From CAWCPR01 sp963797475 (GTDB lineage Bacteria; Chloroflexota; Anaerolineae; Anaerolineales; UBA4823), in the NCBI GenBank assembly GCA_963797475.1, contig CAWCPR010000001.1:62001-126000 (forward strand): a stretch of 64,000 nucleotides of DNA, read 5' to 3'. The translations under genes were made by a program, and so were the position numbers. Each line of letters begins with the position of its first letter. The stretch's first letter is position 1. Under the pieces are notes generated by a model. The model was not told the DNA's origin. It saw only the letters and a list, made by a program, of their open reading frames with translations, and made no database searches. Below, piece by piece: positions 15,938-24,408 of this stretch.

Positions 15938-18664
15938 CTATTTCGGGCTTGAGCAGCCCGAGCAAATCTCTTCGAATAACTGCGAATGAAGGAAAGGCTG
16001 TTTGAGCACCGGATCTTCGACTTGAGCTGCCAGGCCGGTCAGGATCGCTCCGGCCTGTTCGCAAACAAGCCGAGAGGCGCCCGCCTCGCCAGAGACAGCC
16101 AGCGCCTGACCCAGGGACTTGAGCGCACGCGCCTGGTCGTAGATGCGCCCAATCCCCTCCCAGCCGGCGGCCGCCTGGCGCAGGCGCTCAATAGCCGCGA
16201 CCGGCAGACCTTCTGCCAGGGCCAGGATGCCCTGACCTTCCGCCAGGGCGACCCTGCTCTCCGGCGTATGGAATTGCTGGTTGGCGCGCTCCAGGCGGGT
16301 ACTACAGGCCTGGGCGGCTGCGAGCATCCCTGGTTGGGAGGCATACCAGGAACAGGCAAACAGCAGGGGCGTCGTACAGCCCCAATCGAGATACGGATTG
16401 TCATCCATTAACCCTAAAAATTGCTGGATGGTTTCCCTGGTTTCCATCTCCAATCCAAGAGCGGCGTAGGCACGCGCCAGTTGCTCCAGATGCGGCACGG
16501 TGATCTGGATTTCTCCCCACTTCAGGACCTTCGGCAAGGCGCGCTCCAGCTCCAGGCGGGCGATCTCTGCGCGGCCCAGGTCGTTGTAGATGCGCCCGAT
16601 CAGCCTGGCATTCCACAAACCCCAGCCATCCAATGCCCATTTCAACAGCTCTTGCCAGCGGTCGAGCACCTGCGCCCAGCGACCACACAACCAATCCAGG
16701 GATGCAAGGCGGCGAAACGCGCCGCCCGGAAAGCTCAAGGCCTGGACGCGCCTGGCATAAACGTAGAGCTCCTCATACACCGCATACGCCTCTTTGTAAC
16801 GGCCCAATCCTGCCAGGTCTTCACCAATATCGAAATAAGCCCGGCAGGCGTCGTGAGCCATGCCCAGGGTGAGCGAGCGGCGAAGGCTGGTTTGAAGCAT
16901 GCCAAGGCCGCGCTCTTGATCGAATTCATACACATGCACACGCGAGCTGCCGATATTGGTGAGCGCGTGTACAATGACCCCATCCGCCCCCAGACGCTCT
17001 GCCAGCGCCAGGGCGCGCTCACCCCATTCGATTGCCTGATCGAATTCAGACGCCACCAGGTGCATCTGCGAAATTGAGCTGAGGGCGCGGGCCAATTCGA
17101 CCGTATCCGGGGCCTGCTCCAGCAAGGCCAGCGCTCTCAGGTGGTGTAGTCTGGAGGCCTCGCGATCGCCGAGCTCCCAACACAGCCGCCCGATCACCCG
17201 CTCTGTATCGCCGGCCTTCAAAAACTCACCCAACCGCTCGAACAATACTCGAGCCGATTCGAAGGATTCGAGCGCGCTTTGGGTTTCCATGCTTACCCAT
17301 TGGCACTGACCGAGTTTGTAGAGCGTCTCGGCCCGGCCGGCAGGGTCTGCCTCTGGCCAATGTTCAAGGGCGGCCCGGTAGTGCTCGGCCGCATCCTTCA
17401 ACGCGATCAATTGTTGGGCCCGGTCGCCGGCGCGCAGGGAATAGATGCGCGCCGGTTCAGCTTCGCCGGCCTGGGTGAAGTGGTATGCCAGGAATTCGTA
17501 ATCTTCCGGGCTCAGGGCCTGCGCCGCGCCCGCAATTTGCTGGTGCAAATAGGAGCGCCGCGGCGCAATCAGGTCTGAATAAATCGCTTCCTGTACCAGG
17601 TGGTGGGCAAAGGCAAAAGTACCTGCCGGCTCACTTTCGTGCAGAAAGCCCCTGGAGAGCAACTGCTCCACTGCATCCAGCGCGTCTTTATCCGCCCAAC
17701 CCCCGGCGCGTTGAACAATGCGATATTGAAAGACGCGTCCAGCCACGGCGGACGTTTGAAGAAACGCCTGCGTTATTTCGCTCAATCGTTCGATACGGGC
17801 GTTGATCGTCGCACGCAGCGAGTCTGGCAAAGGCAGCCCGCTGGCTGGCGCGGCTGCGACGACCTCGCCCGACCACTGGCCGGCCTTCAGCTCGATTTCC
17901 CCTGACTCGATCATCGCGTGGGCGATCTCTTGTAGAAAAAACGGGTTGCCCCCAGTTTCGATAAAAAGGCGGTCGGCAATGGAGATGACGCTGCTTTCTT
18001 CCAAACCGGATAAGAGAGCTACCAGCTCCCGGCAAGACTGGCGCGTGAGTGGTTGCAGCGGGACCTTGAAGAAGGCGCTCTCCCGTTCAAAGCGCCGCTC
18101 AAGGCGGGCCAGGGTATGCTTGCCGCTCACTTCATCGGTTCGATAAGTGAGGATGATTAAGACGCGGCTGGGGCTCAAACGCGGTATCACATAGGTCAGC
18201 CAATCCAGCGTGGATTGGTCAGCCCAGTGCACGTCTTCAAACATCAGCAGCATCGGCTGTCTCCAGGCAAGCGTGAGAAAAACCTGCCAGATGGCTTCAA
18301 ATAAGCGGGCGCGCAAGTCATCCAGCGCCAACGCCTCTTCCAGGGACTGCGCCGCGCCGAAAACGTCTGGCGCCAGCCGGACGAGCGCAGTGCGATACCC
18401 GGCAGGGAGAGGCGCGCTGCGCAGCAGCTCCTGCGCTGAACGAAACATTTCGAGCACTGCTTGATAGGGGACTGCGCCTTCGAATTCAAAGCAATGGCCA
18501 ACCAGCGGCAGACCGCCGCGCCTTGCGACCTGAAATGCCAGGCTGCGAACCAGGTGACTTTTGCCTACACCAGCTTCGCCGCTCACGACCGCCATACAGC
18601 CCTGCCCGCCTGCGACGCTTTCCCATAACTCGAGCAGCCTGGCCATCTCACCTTCTCGACCCAC
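15938..18664 (-). CDS. AAA/STAND ATPase-TPR part of a BTAD-family regulator, frame-split from its N-terminus
   Basis: 908 residues beginning at a GTG inside a conserved 'VGREGEMARLLELWE' block. An AAA_16-type ATPase follows: Walker A SGEAGVGKSH, Walker B MLLMFEDVHWADQ, and arginine-rich sensor parts. Residues ~380-880 are TPR-like repeats (AEHYRAALEHWPEADPAGRA; EWGERALALAERLG). Large ATP-dependent regulators of the SARP/MalT kind have BTAD or LuxR output fused to this core. The preceding 286-residue BTAD frame overlaps by 82 bp, and the frame of this ORF reads sensibly (FLAAPSVQIPQRLVGRE) upstream of its GTG, so both are probably one ~1160-residue gene with a frameshift near 18690. Probably a transcription regulator; target unknown. 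Confidence 0.85.
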   Translation of the reverse strand: MGREGEMARLLELWESVAGGQGCMAVVSGEAGVGKSHLVRSLAFQVARRGGLPLVGHCFEFEGAVPYQAVLEMFRSAQELLRSAPLPAGYRTALVRLAPDVFGAAQSLEEALALDDLRARLFEAIWQVFLTLAWRQPMLLMFEDVHWADQSTLDWLTYVIPRLSPSRVLIILTYRTDEVSGKHTLARLERRFERESAFFKVPLQPLTRQSCRELVALLSGLEESSVISIADRLFIETGGNPFFLQEIAHAMIESGEIELKAGQWSGEVVAAAPASGLPLPDSLRATINARIERLSEITQAFLQTSAVAGRVFQYRIVQRAGGWADKDALDAVEQLLSRGFLHESEPAGTFAFAHHLVQEAIYSDLIAPRRSYLHQQIAGAAQALSPEDYEFLAYHFTQAGEAEPARIYSLRAGDRAQQLIALKDAAEHYRAALEHWPEADPAGRAETLYKLGQCQWVSMETQSALESFESARVLFERLGEFLKAGDTERVIGRLCWELGDREASRLHHLRALALLEQAPDTVELARALSSISQMHLVASEFDQAIEWGERALALAERLGADGVIVHALTNIGSSRVHVYEFDQERGLGMLQTSLRRSLTLGMAHDACRAYFDIGEDLAGLGRYKEAYAVYEELYVYARRVQALSFPGGAFRRLASLDWLCGRWAQVLDRWQELLKWALDGWGLWNARLIGRIYNDLGRAEIARLELERALPKVLKWGEIQITVPHLEQLARAYAALGLEMETRETIQQFLGLMDDNPYLDWGCTTPLLFACSWYASQPGMLAAAQACSTRLERANQQFHTPESRVALAEGQGILALAEGLPVAAIERLRQAAAGWEGIGRIYDQARALKSLGQALAVSGEAGASRLVCEQAGAILTGLAAQVEDPVLKQPFLHSQLFEEICSGCSSPK

Positions 18665-19443
18665 CAGTCGCTGTGGGATTTGAACGGAAGGCGCGGCGAG
18701 GAAGGGTGGTTCCGGGTCTCGAAGGAGTGCAGCAATTCACCCTGGGAGATGGCTTCCATCAGCGCCTGCGTTTCCGCCATCGGTCCAACGCCTAATTCAT
18801 CTTCGAGCACAAATTCTAGGCGCTGGTAGGCAGCCAGCGCAGCCGCCCGGTCGCCGGACAGGTAATGCAAGGAGATCAGATCGCGATAGATGGTTTCCGA
18901 TAGCGGATCCAGCTCACAGGCGCGGCGGACGAAGCTTACCGCCGTTGAAAAATCGTTCAATGCCCGGTAGTGTGCAGCCAGCCGGCTGAGCGCGTCGATT
19001 TGCATTTGGCGAAAATGCTCCCGCACCGGAAGCACCCACTCATCGAAGATATTCAAAAGAAGATCGTCTCGATACAGGGAGACGGCATTCGTAAGGCTGG
19101 CCAGATTGGATTGTTGGTAACTGCGTTCGAACTCATCGATATCGATCCAGGCGCTGGCGTTGGCGTTCCAGGAAATCATCTCCCGCCCAACAGCGATCCA
19201 TTCGCCATCCTCGGGCAGAGCTGAACGGGCTTCACTGAGAGCGCGGCGAAGCAAGCCGGAGGCGCGCGCTTCAGACTGGTCGGGCCAAAGGATCGCGGCC
19301 ACACGCAGGCGTGGGAGGGGGCGATTTCGATGCAGCAGCAAGTAAGCCAGGAGACGCTGGGCGCGGGGACGCAAACCTGTGATCAGTTCATGGGAATTCA
19401 AAGTGATCAGAAAATCGCCGAATAACCTGAGCTGCAGACTCAT
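18583..19443 (-). CDS. BTAD (SARP-like) N-terminal part of the split regulator
   Basis: 286 residues. Residues 1-95 fit an OmpR-like winged helix as in SARP regulators (LRLFGDFLITLNSHE, RAQRLLAYLLLHR, ILWPDQSEARASGLLRRALS). Residues ~100-245 are the bacterial transcriptional activator domain with TPR-like helices (LYRDDLLLNIFDEWV, AVSFVRRACELDPLSE, AALAAYQRLEFVLEDELGVG). After about residue 250 the sequence loses sense and stops, while the ATPase continues in another frame: the join lies near 18690, in a C-rich stretch (ACCACCCTTCCTCGCCGC). Either a real frameshift, giving an isolated DNA-binding protein, or a sequencing indel. Confidence 0.8.
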   Translation of the reverse strand: MSLQLRLFGDFLITLNSHELITGLRPRAQRLLAYLLLHRNRPLPRLRVAAILWPDQSEARASGLLRRALSEARSALPEDGEWIAVGREMISWNANASAWIDIDEFERSYQQSNLASLTNAVSLYRDDLLLNIFDEWVLPVREHFRQMQIDALSRLAAHYRALNDFSTAVSFVRRACELDPLSETIYRDLISLHYLSGDRAAALAAYQRLEFVLEDELGVGPMAETQALMEAISQGELLHSFETRNHPSSPRLPFKSHSDWWVEKVRWPGCSSYGKASQAGRAVWRS

Positions 19444-19485
19444 GGTCCAATCCCCGTAGGTTCAGGCGCGGATATCTGATAAATT

Positions 19486-20667
19486 TTACCCCACTCTTTT
19501 GCCCCCCTGAAACACCCCTGCGATCAACCGCAATGCACTGACGTCCTCGAGTGGATTCGCATCCAGCAAAACCAGGTCCGCAATTTTCCCCACTTCAATC
19601 GTGCCGCGCTCGCTTTCATCGAGCAATTTCGCCGCGCTTGAAGTCGCCGCGATCAACGCCTCGCGCGGCTGCATGCCGCATTCGACCATCAGCTCAACTT
19701 CGCGGGCGATGCGACCGTGGCGAGCGGCGCCGCCGCCGGCGTCCGTCCCCAACGCAATCGGCACGCCGGCTCGGATCGCGGCTGAGACGGAGGCGCGCGA
19801 GTTTTCACGTAAATTCTCTGCCCGCTTTTTACGCGCTTCAGGCCACTCGACTTCACGGGCGTAGTACAGCATCGCATCCCAGACGGACAGGGTCGGCACC
19901 AGGTAGGTATTATTTACCGCCATCACTTGCAAGTCATCCGCATTCAAGAACATGCCATGCTCGAGCGAGTCCACGCCGGCGCGGGCGGCGATGCGGCAAC
20001 TGGCTGCATCATTCGCATGGCAGGCGATTTTGAATCCGGCGCGGTGCGATTCCTCGACTGCGACCGCCAGGTATTTCTCATCGAATGGGATCTCCGGCGC
20101 ACCTTCCGGGCGGGCGCCTTGGTTCCAGCCATCCAGCGCAACTTTGATCCAGTCCGCGCCGGCCTCCATCTCGGCCCGGATCGCGGCGCGCAGCTCATCC
20201 GCGTCGCCAAACTGGCGCACGAACGAAACATAGGTGCCGCGATGGGCGATGTGATATCCGGCGGCGTGCATGTGCGGGGCGCGTATCGCCTCGGAATTTG
20301 CCCGGCGAGCCAGCTCGATGGCTACGTTATGGACACCGCCGGCATCCCGCGCGGTGGTGACTCCAGCGCGCAGGCTCGTCTCGGCCAGCTCGCAGGCGCG
20401 CAGCGTCAGCTCGGGCAACGGATCTAAAAATCGGGCGATCCAGTCCGGACCGCCGGGGCTGCTGTAATGCACGTGGCAATCCATCATCCCCGGAATGAGC
20501 GTGCGGGCTGCGCCGTCAACGACGGAGAACTCTGCGCGCTTGCCCTGCCACTCGCTGGCCGCGCCGACCCAGTGAATGCGCCCCTGGCGTATCTCGACCG
20601 ACATCTTTATTTGCGACGGCGTGTTTGTGCCATCCCACAGGCGGACATTTTCAATGAGAAGGTTCAT
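19486..20667 (-). CDS. Metal-dependent amidohydrolase (imidazolonepropionase-like)
   Basis: 393 residues, full length for the family. All metal and catalytic ligands are visible: His65 and His67 in DCHVH, Lys175 in DWIKVAL (the carboxylated bridging Lys), His217 in CHAND, His237 in SLEHGMF, and Asp309 in LGTDAGG. The N- and C-terminal strands (LLIENVRLWDGTN; DLVLLDANPLEDVSAL) form the usual beta-sandwich. Such enzymes hydrolyse cyclic amides or dipeptide-like substrates; many are Xaa-Pro dipeptidases or imidazolonepropionase-like. The substrate cannot be told. No signal peptide, so cytosolic. Next to DUF1905 and acetyltransferase genes on the same strand (28 and 25 bp gaps), possibly one transcript. 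Confidence 0.9.
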   Translation of the reverse strand: MNLLIENVRLWDGTNTPSQIKMSVEIRQGRIHWVGAASEWQGKRAEFSVVDGAARTLIPGMMDCHVHYSSPGGPDWIARFLDPLPELTLRACELAETSLRAGVTTARDAGGVHNVAIELARRANSEAIRAPHMHAAGYHIAHRGTYVSFVRQFGDADELRAAIRAEMEAGADWIKVALDGWNQGARPEGAPEIPFDEKYLAVAVEESHRAGFKIACHANDAASCRIAARAGVDSLEHGMFLNADDLQVMAVNNTYLVPTLSVWDAMLYYAREVEWPEARKKRAENLRENSRASVSAAIRAGVPIALGTDAGGGAARHGRIAREVELMVECGMQPREALIAATSSAAKLLDESERGTIEVGKIADLVLLDANPLEDVSALRLIAGVFQGGKRVG

Positions 20668-20694
20668 CCTGGCGCTCCTTTGTTTGCCGGGCTG

Positions 20695-20985
20695 CTAAAG
20701 GTTCATAATTTCCAGCCGTAGCGTCACTTCGTCGCCTTCCTCGAGATTTTCTGCCTTTCGGACGCTGGCTTTGATGGGCACAATGTAGCGCTCATCTTTA
20801 GGCCACAAGGCCGTCTTCCACTCGGTTTTGCCGATGCGAACTTTTACCGGGATCATCCCCCAACCATAAGTCACAATTCCTGAAATCACTTTCAGGACGC
20901 GGCTCGGTTCATCCGGGACGGTAACGAAGTACCATGGGGCGGGGCCACGCCAGAACCAAATTATGCCGCTGATCTCGAAGTGCAT
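20695..20985 (-). CDS. DUF1905 domain protein
   Basis: 96 residues. IIWFWRGPAPWYFVTVP at the start and YGWGMIPVKVRIGKTEWKT in the middle are the conserved blocks of DUF1905 (PF08922), followed by 'WPKDERYIVPIKASVRKAE' and 'EGDEVTLRLEI'. The family is a small beta-barrel with no known activity; it is sometimes fused to YdeI-type proteins. Complete at both ends. 25 bp downstream of the acetyltransferase and 27 bp upstream of the amidohydrolase, probably co-transcribed. Confidence 0.9.
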   Translation of the reverse strand: MHFEISGIIWFWRGPAPWYFVTVPDEPSRVLKVISGIVTYGWGMIPVKVRIGKTEWKTALWPKDERYIVPIKASVRKAENLEEGDEVTLRLEIMNL

Positions 20986-21010
20986 CGGTTTATCACTTCA
21001 TTAATATCCC

Positions 21011-21559
21011 CTACCACAATTCTCCCTCTCTCCATTCCGCCGAAAGTGGGGCATCCAGGTCTAAGGCGGGTGTTTTCGGGAGTCGAAAAATCATGACTTC
21101 TTCGTCCTGCGGAGAACGGATCCGATGATCGTTCATCCTGATGAACAGCGGACCGCGCCACAGCTCCCATCCCAGTCGCCCATAGTATTCAACGCTAAAT
21201 GGCGAGAGCGCAGCCAGCTCGTAATCTTGAATCTCACCAATTAAACACTTCATAATCGAGGATGCAAAACCGCGATTGCGATAAGCCGGTTCGGTTGCCA
21301 CGGCTTCCACATACGCAGTGCGCATGGGCGGATATTTTCCTGCCTGTAAATAGCGCGGCACCCAGGCGGCATGGCTGACCAATGAATCCCCATAATAGCC
21401 AAGAACGTGGGATGCATTGACGAGTGTGTCGAAGAGTGTCGCCATGTCTTTTTCATAGGCGCGATTGCAAAGCGAGACGATTTCTTTTTTCAAATGCTCA
21501 GAGCGTTCTTTGCTGTGTACAACTTTAATGTCGAGGGATTCCATATTTTGATGTGGCAT
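21011..21559 (-). CDS. GNAT acetyltransferase, aminoglycoside 2'-N-acetyltransferase-like
   Basis: 182 residues. The acetyl-CoA pyrophosphate loop is present as ATEPAYRNRGFASSIM (R-x-x-G-x-A form). The surrounding blocks TAYVEAVAT, LAALSPFSVEYYGRLGWELW, RGPLFIR, RSPQDEEVMIF and LDLDAPLSAEWREGELW follow, in order, the AAC(2') family. AAC(2')-I enzymes acetylate the 2' amine of aminoglycosides, but distant relatives in environmental bacteria often have other substrates, so resistance is not established. The start at 21559 or the ATG 15 bases inside are both possible. Confidence 0.85.
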   Translation of the reverse strand: MPHQNMESLDIKVVHSKERSEHLKKEIVSLCNRAYEKDMATLFDTLVNASHVLGYYGDSLVSHAAWVPRYLQAGKYPPMRTAYVEAVATEPAYRNRGFASSIMKCLIGEIQDYELAALSPFSVEYYGRLGWELWRGPLFIRMNDHRIRSPQDEEVMIFRLPKTPALDLDAPLSAEWREGELW

Positions 21560-21802
21560 GTAGGGTGCTCAAACCTGGCTGACGGTTCGGTCTGCCTGCT
21601 GAGGCCAGGCGGCTTCCAAGGGAAGGCTATCCAGTTGATGATTGTATCCTGAAAAATCCCTTTCTTGCGGATAAATATTTCCGTAAACTCGATTGAACTT
21701 TTCCCTTCCCTTGTTCCCACGCGGAGCGTGGAAACATCGCCCTCACCCCTGCCCCTCTCCCGCGTGCGGGCGAGGGGAATCTGGCCGGCAGGCAGTTTCC
21801 CC

Positions 21803-21829
21803 TTGTTCCCACGCTCCGCGTGGGAACAA
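21803..21829. repeat. Perfect hairpin of the GTTCCCACGC family
   Basis: TTGTTCCCACG-CTCCG-CGTGGGAACAA is an 11-bp perfect stem with a 5-base loop. Imperfect or variant relatives lie at ~21715 and, with GTTACCACGC arms, at 21893-21917 and 24349-24373. Confidence 0.85.
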
Positions 21830-21892
21830 CTTCTTTCCGCTCCGCGGGCTCTTTGCGCGGTCAAGGCGCATGGACGCAGAGCTCACGGAAGA

Positions 21893-21917
21893 GGTTACCA
21901 CGCAGAGCGTGGTAACC
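21893..21917. repeat. Perfect hairpin, GGTTACCACGC arms
   Basis: GGTTACCACGC-AGA-GCGTGGTAACC, 11-bp perfect stem with a 3-base loop; same family as 24349-24373. Confidence 0.85.
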
Positions 21918-21954
21918 AGGAACCAGGAACCAACCAAGAACAAGAGATATGGCA

Positions 21955-22010
21955 GCCCCATATATGGGTGAAAATTCCAAAATATAGGTTTTAACCCCCG
22001 TATATGGGGC
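21955..22010. repeat. Inverted repeat with GCCCCATATATGGG arms
   Basis: GCCCCATATATGGG (21955-21968) pairs with CCCGTATATGGGGC (21997-22010) across a 28-base A/T-rich loop, with one mismatch, and is followed by ATTTTTA. It could act as a terminator or be a repeat remnant. Confidence 0.6.
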
Positions 22011-22031
22011 ATTTTTACGCCGGAATTAACC

Positions 22032-22057
22032 TTGACATTTCCAATTCGTACTATAAT
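22032..22057 (+). promoter_or_regulatory. Possible sigma70-like promoter for the SPFH gene
   Basis: TTGACA (22032-22037) and TATAAT (22052-22057) are both consensus, but only 14 bp apart instead of about 17; TAATTA at 22054 gives 16. It would leave a ~210-base leader that contains the dispersed element. Confidence 0.35.
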
Positions 22058-22208
22058 TAAAGCGCGTACGCAGTTGGCAGGGGACCGGCGTTGTGGCAGC
22101 GAGCACCAACCGCCAAAACACGCCTGTCGTCGCTGGCCGCGTACTTATCGATTAACCTGGTTAAGGCAGCCCAGCCCATGCGACTTTCAGGCGGCTTCCC
22201 AGGACAAA

Positions 22209-22265
22209 AGTGTTGGGCGCGCTTTGCGGGCCGCGCAACATGATTTTAGATCAACATCAAAATAG
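22209..22265 (+). repeat. Dispersed two-hairpin element, copy 3
   Basis: AGTGTTGGGCGCGCTTTGCG...GATTTTAGATCAACATCAAAATAG, ending 9 bp before the ATG at 22275. The end of the element plus the next bases gives ATAGGAG, which serves as the ribosome-binding site of the SPFH gene. Confidence 0.85.
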
Positions 22266-22274
22266 GAGTTTGCA

Positions 22275-24293
22275 ATGTTAGGCCCACTGATTACCATCGT
22301 CGTGCTCTTCCTGCTGATCCTGATCCTGTTATCCGGGGTGCGCTATATCCCCAACAACCGCATCGGGATCGTGGAAAAGCGTTTCAGCGCTGCCGGCTCG
22401 GTCAAATCGGGCTTTATCGCGCTGAACAAGGAAGCCGGCTTTCAGCCCCAGGTGCTGCGCGGCGGCCTGCACTACCTGACGCCGTTCCAGTACGCCGTCC
22501 ACATGGCGCCCCTGGTGACCATCACCCAGGGCAAGATCGGCTACATCTTCGCCCGCGACGGCGCCCCCCTGGCGCCCGACCAGACCCTGGCCTCCAACGT
22601 CCAGGTCAGCGACTTCCAGGACGTGCAGGCCTTTCTGAAGAACGGCGGCCAACGCGGCCCGCAGCGCCGCATCCTGCGCGAGGGCACCTACGCCATCAAC
22701 CTGGTCCAGTTCGTGGTCATCACCGAGGAGCACGTCTTCAGCCTGCCGCTCAGCCGCAACGAGACGGAGGTGGTCCAGCGCATGGCGGACGTGATCGCCG
22801 AGCGTAAGGGTTTCCGCGCAGTCGTGATCAAGGACACCGACGACCTGGTCGGGATCGTGACCGTCCACGACGGCCCGTCCCTGGTCCAGGGCGAGATTAT
22901 CGCCCCGATCGTCGGCGATTCGCCGGCCGACCCGCAGACCTTCCACAACAACTTCCAGAACCCCGAGCATTTTCTGGCGGCCGGCGGCTACCGCGGGCGC
23001 CAATTGCAGGTGCTGGTGGAGGGCACCTATTACATCAACCGCCTGTTCGCCACGGTCGAGATGATCCAGAAGACCATCATCGACGTCGGCATGGTGGGCG
23101 TGGTTGTCTCATACACCGGCGCCACCGGCGCCGACCTGTCCGGCATGGATTACCGCCACGGCGAGCTGGTGGAGCGCGGCAAGCGCGGCGTGTGGTCCGA
23201 GCCGCTGCTGCCAGGCAAGTACGCCTTCAACACCTACGCCGGCAAGGTCATCACCGTCCCGACCACCAACATCATCCTGAAATGGATCCGCTCCGAGATT
23301 GGCTCGCACCGCTTCGACGAGAACTTGAGCGAGGTCTCGCTGATCACCCGCGACGCCTTCGAGCCGTCCCTGCCGCTTTCGGTCGTGATCCACATCGACT
23401 ACCAGAAAGCCCCGCTGGTGATCCAGCGCTTCGGGGATGTCAAGCGCCTGGTGGAGCAGACCCTGGACCCGATGGTCTCGGCCTACTTCAAGAATATCGG
23501 CCAGACCCGCACCCTGATCCAGCTCATCCAGGAGCGCAGCCAGATCCAATCCATCGCCAGCCAGGAGATGAAGGACAAGTTCGAGCACTACAACCTGCAG
23601 CTCGAAGAGGTGCTGATCGGCACGCCATCCTCCGCCGCCGGCGGCGACAAGGCCATCGAGACCATCCTGACCCAGCTTCGCCAGCGCCAGATCGCGGTCG
23701 AGCAGATCGAGACCTACACCCGCCAGGAGACGGCGGCTACCAAGGAGCGCGAGCTGCGCGAAGCCGAGGCCCGCGCCCAGCAACAGCGCAGCATCACCGA
23801 ATCGGAGCTGAGCATCATCGTGCAGACCAACCAGGGCAAGGCCGAATACCAGCGGGCCGTGCAGCAGTCATCCCAGATCCGCACCCTGGCCCAGGCTGAG
23901 GCGGAGAAATTGGCCCGGCTGGGCATCGCCCAGGGCCTGGCGATCGACGAGCAGGTGCGGGCTTACGGCGGGCCGCAGTTCCAGGTCACCCAGCAGGTGA
24001 TGAACCGCTTCGCCGACGCCATCCAGACTTCGCAGGTGGACGTGGTGCCGCGGGTGGTGGTGAGCGGCGGCGGGCAGGACGGCAGCCCGACCACCGGCAG
24101 CATCATGGAGGGCCTGCTGACCCTGCTGCTCTCGGAGAAGATGGGCGTGGCGGTCAACGGCGAGCAAAAGCCGCGTTCCCCGCAGGCCGAAACGCTGCGC
24201 CAGCAGATCCTGGTCAGTTTACAGAAGGGCGCCGATGCGCCGGCCGACAGGCCGGGCGAGCTGCCCCAGGGCGGGGGAGGTGAAAACAATTAA
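22275..24293 (+). CDS. Flotillin-like SPFH/band 7 membrane protein
   Basis: 672 residues. One N-terminal transmembrane helix (about 2-22, ITIVVLFLLILILLSGV) followed by VRYIPNNRIGIVEKRFS, the usual entry into an SPFH domain. The SPFH region is long (about 25-480), with WIRSEIGSHRFDENLSEVSL and PLSVVIHIDYQKAPLVIQRF late in it. Residues ~480-600 form a charged coiled coil (ETAATKERELREAEARAQQQ), and the tail is Gly/Pro-rich. The architecture is that of flotillin/YuaF-type scaffold proteins that make membrane microdomain assemblies. The band-7 part appears duplicated or expanded compared with ~500-residue flotillins. AGGAG lies 5 bases before the ATG. No NfeD-like partner is next to it. Confidence 0.85.
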   Translation: MLGPLITIVVLFLLILILLSGVRYIPNNRIGIVEKRFSAAGSVKSGFIALNKEAGFQPQVLRGGLHYLTPFQYAVHMAPLVTITQGKIGYIFARDGAPLAPDQTLASNVQVSDFQDVQAFLKNGGQRGPQRRILREGTYAINLVQFVVITEEHVFSLPLSRNETEVVQRMADVIAERKGFRAVVIKDTDDLVGIVTVHDGPSLVQGEIIAPIVGDSPADPQTFHNNFQNPEHFLAAGGYRGRQLQVLVEGTYYINRLFATVEMIQKTIIDVGMVGVVVSYTGATGADLSGMDYRHGELVERGKRGVWSEPLLPGKYAFNTYAGKVITVPTTNIILKWIRSEIGSHRFDENLSEVSLITRDAFEPSLPLSVVIHIDYQKAPLVIQRFGDVKRLVEQTLDPMVSAYFKNIGQTRTLIQLIQERSQIQSIASQEMKDKFEHYNLQLEEVLIGTPSSAAGGDKAIETILTQLRQRQIAVEQIETYTRQETAATKERELREAEARAQQQRSITESELSIIVQTNQGKAEYQRAVQQSSQIRTLAQAEAEKLARLGIAQGLAIDEQVRAYGGPQFQVTQQVMNRFADAIQTSQVDVVPRVVVSGGGQDGSPTTGSIMEGLLTLLLSEKMGVAVNGEQKPRSPQAETLRQQILVSLQKGADAPADRPGELPQGGGGENN

Positions 24294-24348
24294 GCGCGAA
24301 AGTTGGAAGGGATCGAAGACTTCCAATCGACGCAGAGCGTCAGGAAAG

Positions 24349-24373
24349 GGTTACCACGCTCCGCGTGGTAACC
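24349..24373. repeat. Perfect hairpin between convergent genes
   Basis: GGTTACCACGC-TCC-GCGTGGTAACC, 11-bp stem with 3-base loop. It lies between the 3' ends of the SPFH gene (plus) and a minus-strand gene, so it may act in transcription end or RNA stability; no T-run follows. Confidence 0.75.
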
Positions 24374-24408
24374 AGGAGAGGTTTTCAATGAGGCTGCTCT
24401 CGATCAGC

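Larger units (their letters stand above)
21560..22274. other. Intergenic region rich in hairpin repeats
   Basis: No gene seen. It contains, in order: an imperfect TTCCCACGC/GCGTGGAA hairpin (about 21715-21734), a C-rich CCCTCACCCC block (21739-21780), perfect hairpins at 21803-21829 and 21893-21917, an A/T-cored inverted repeat at 21955-22010, a possible promoter at 22032, and a dispersed element at 22209-22265 just before the flotillin-like gene. Confidence 0.7.
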
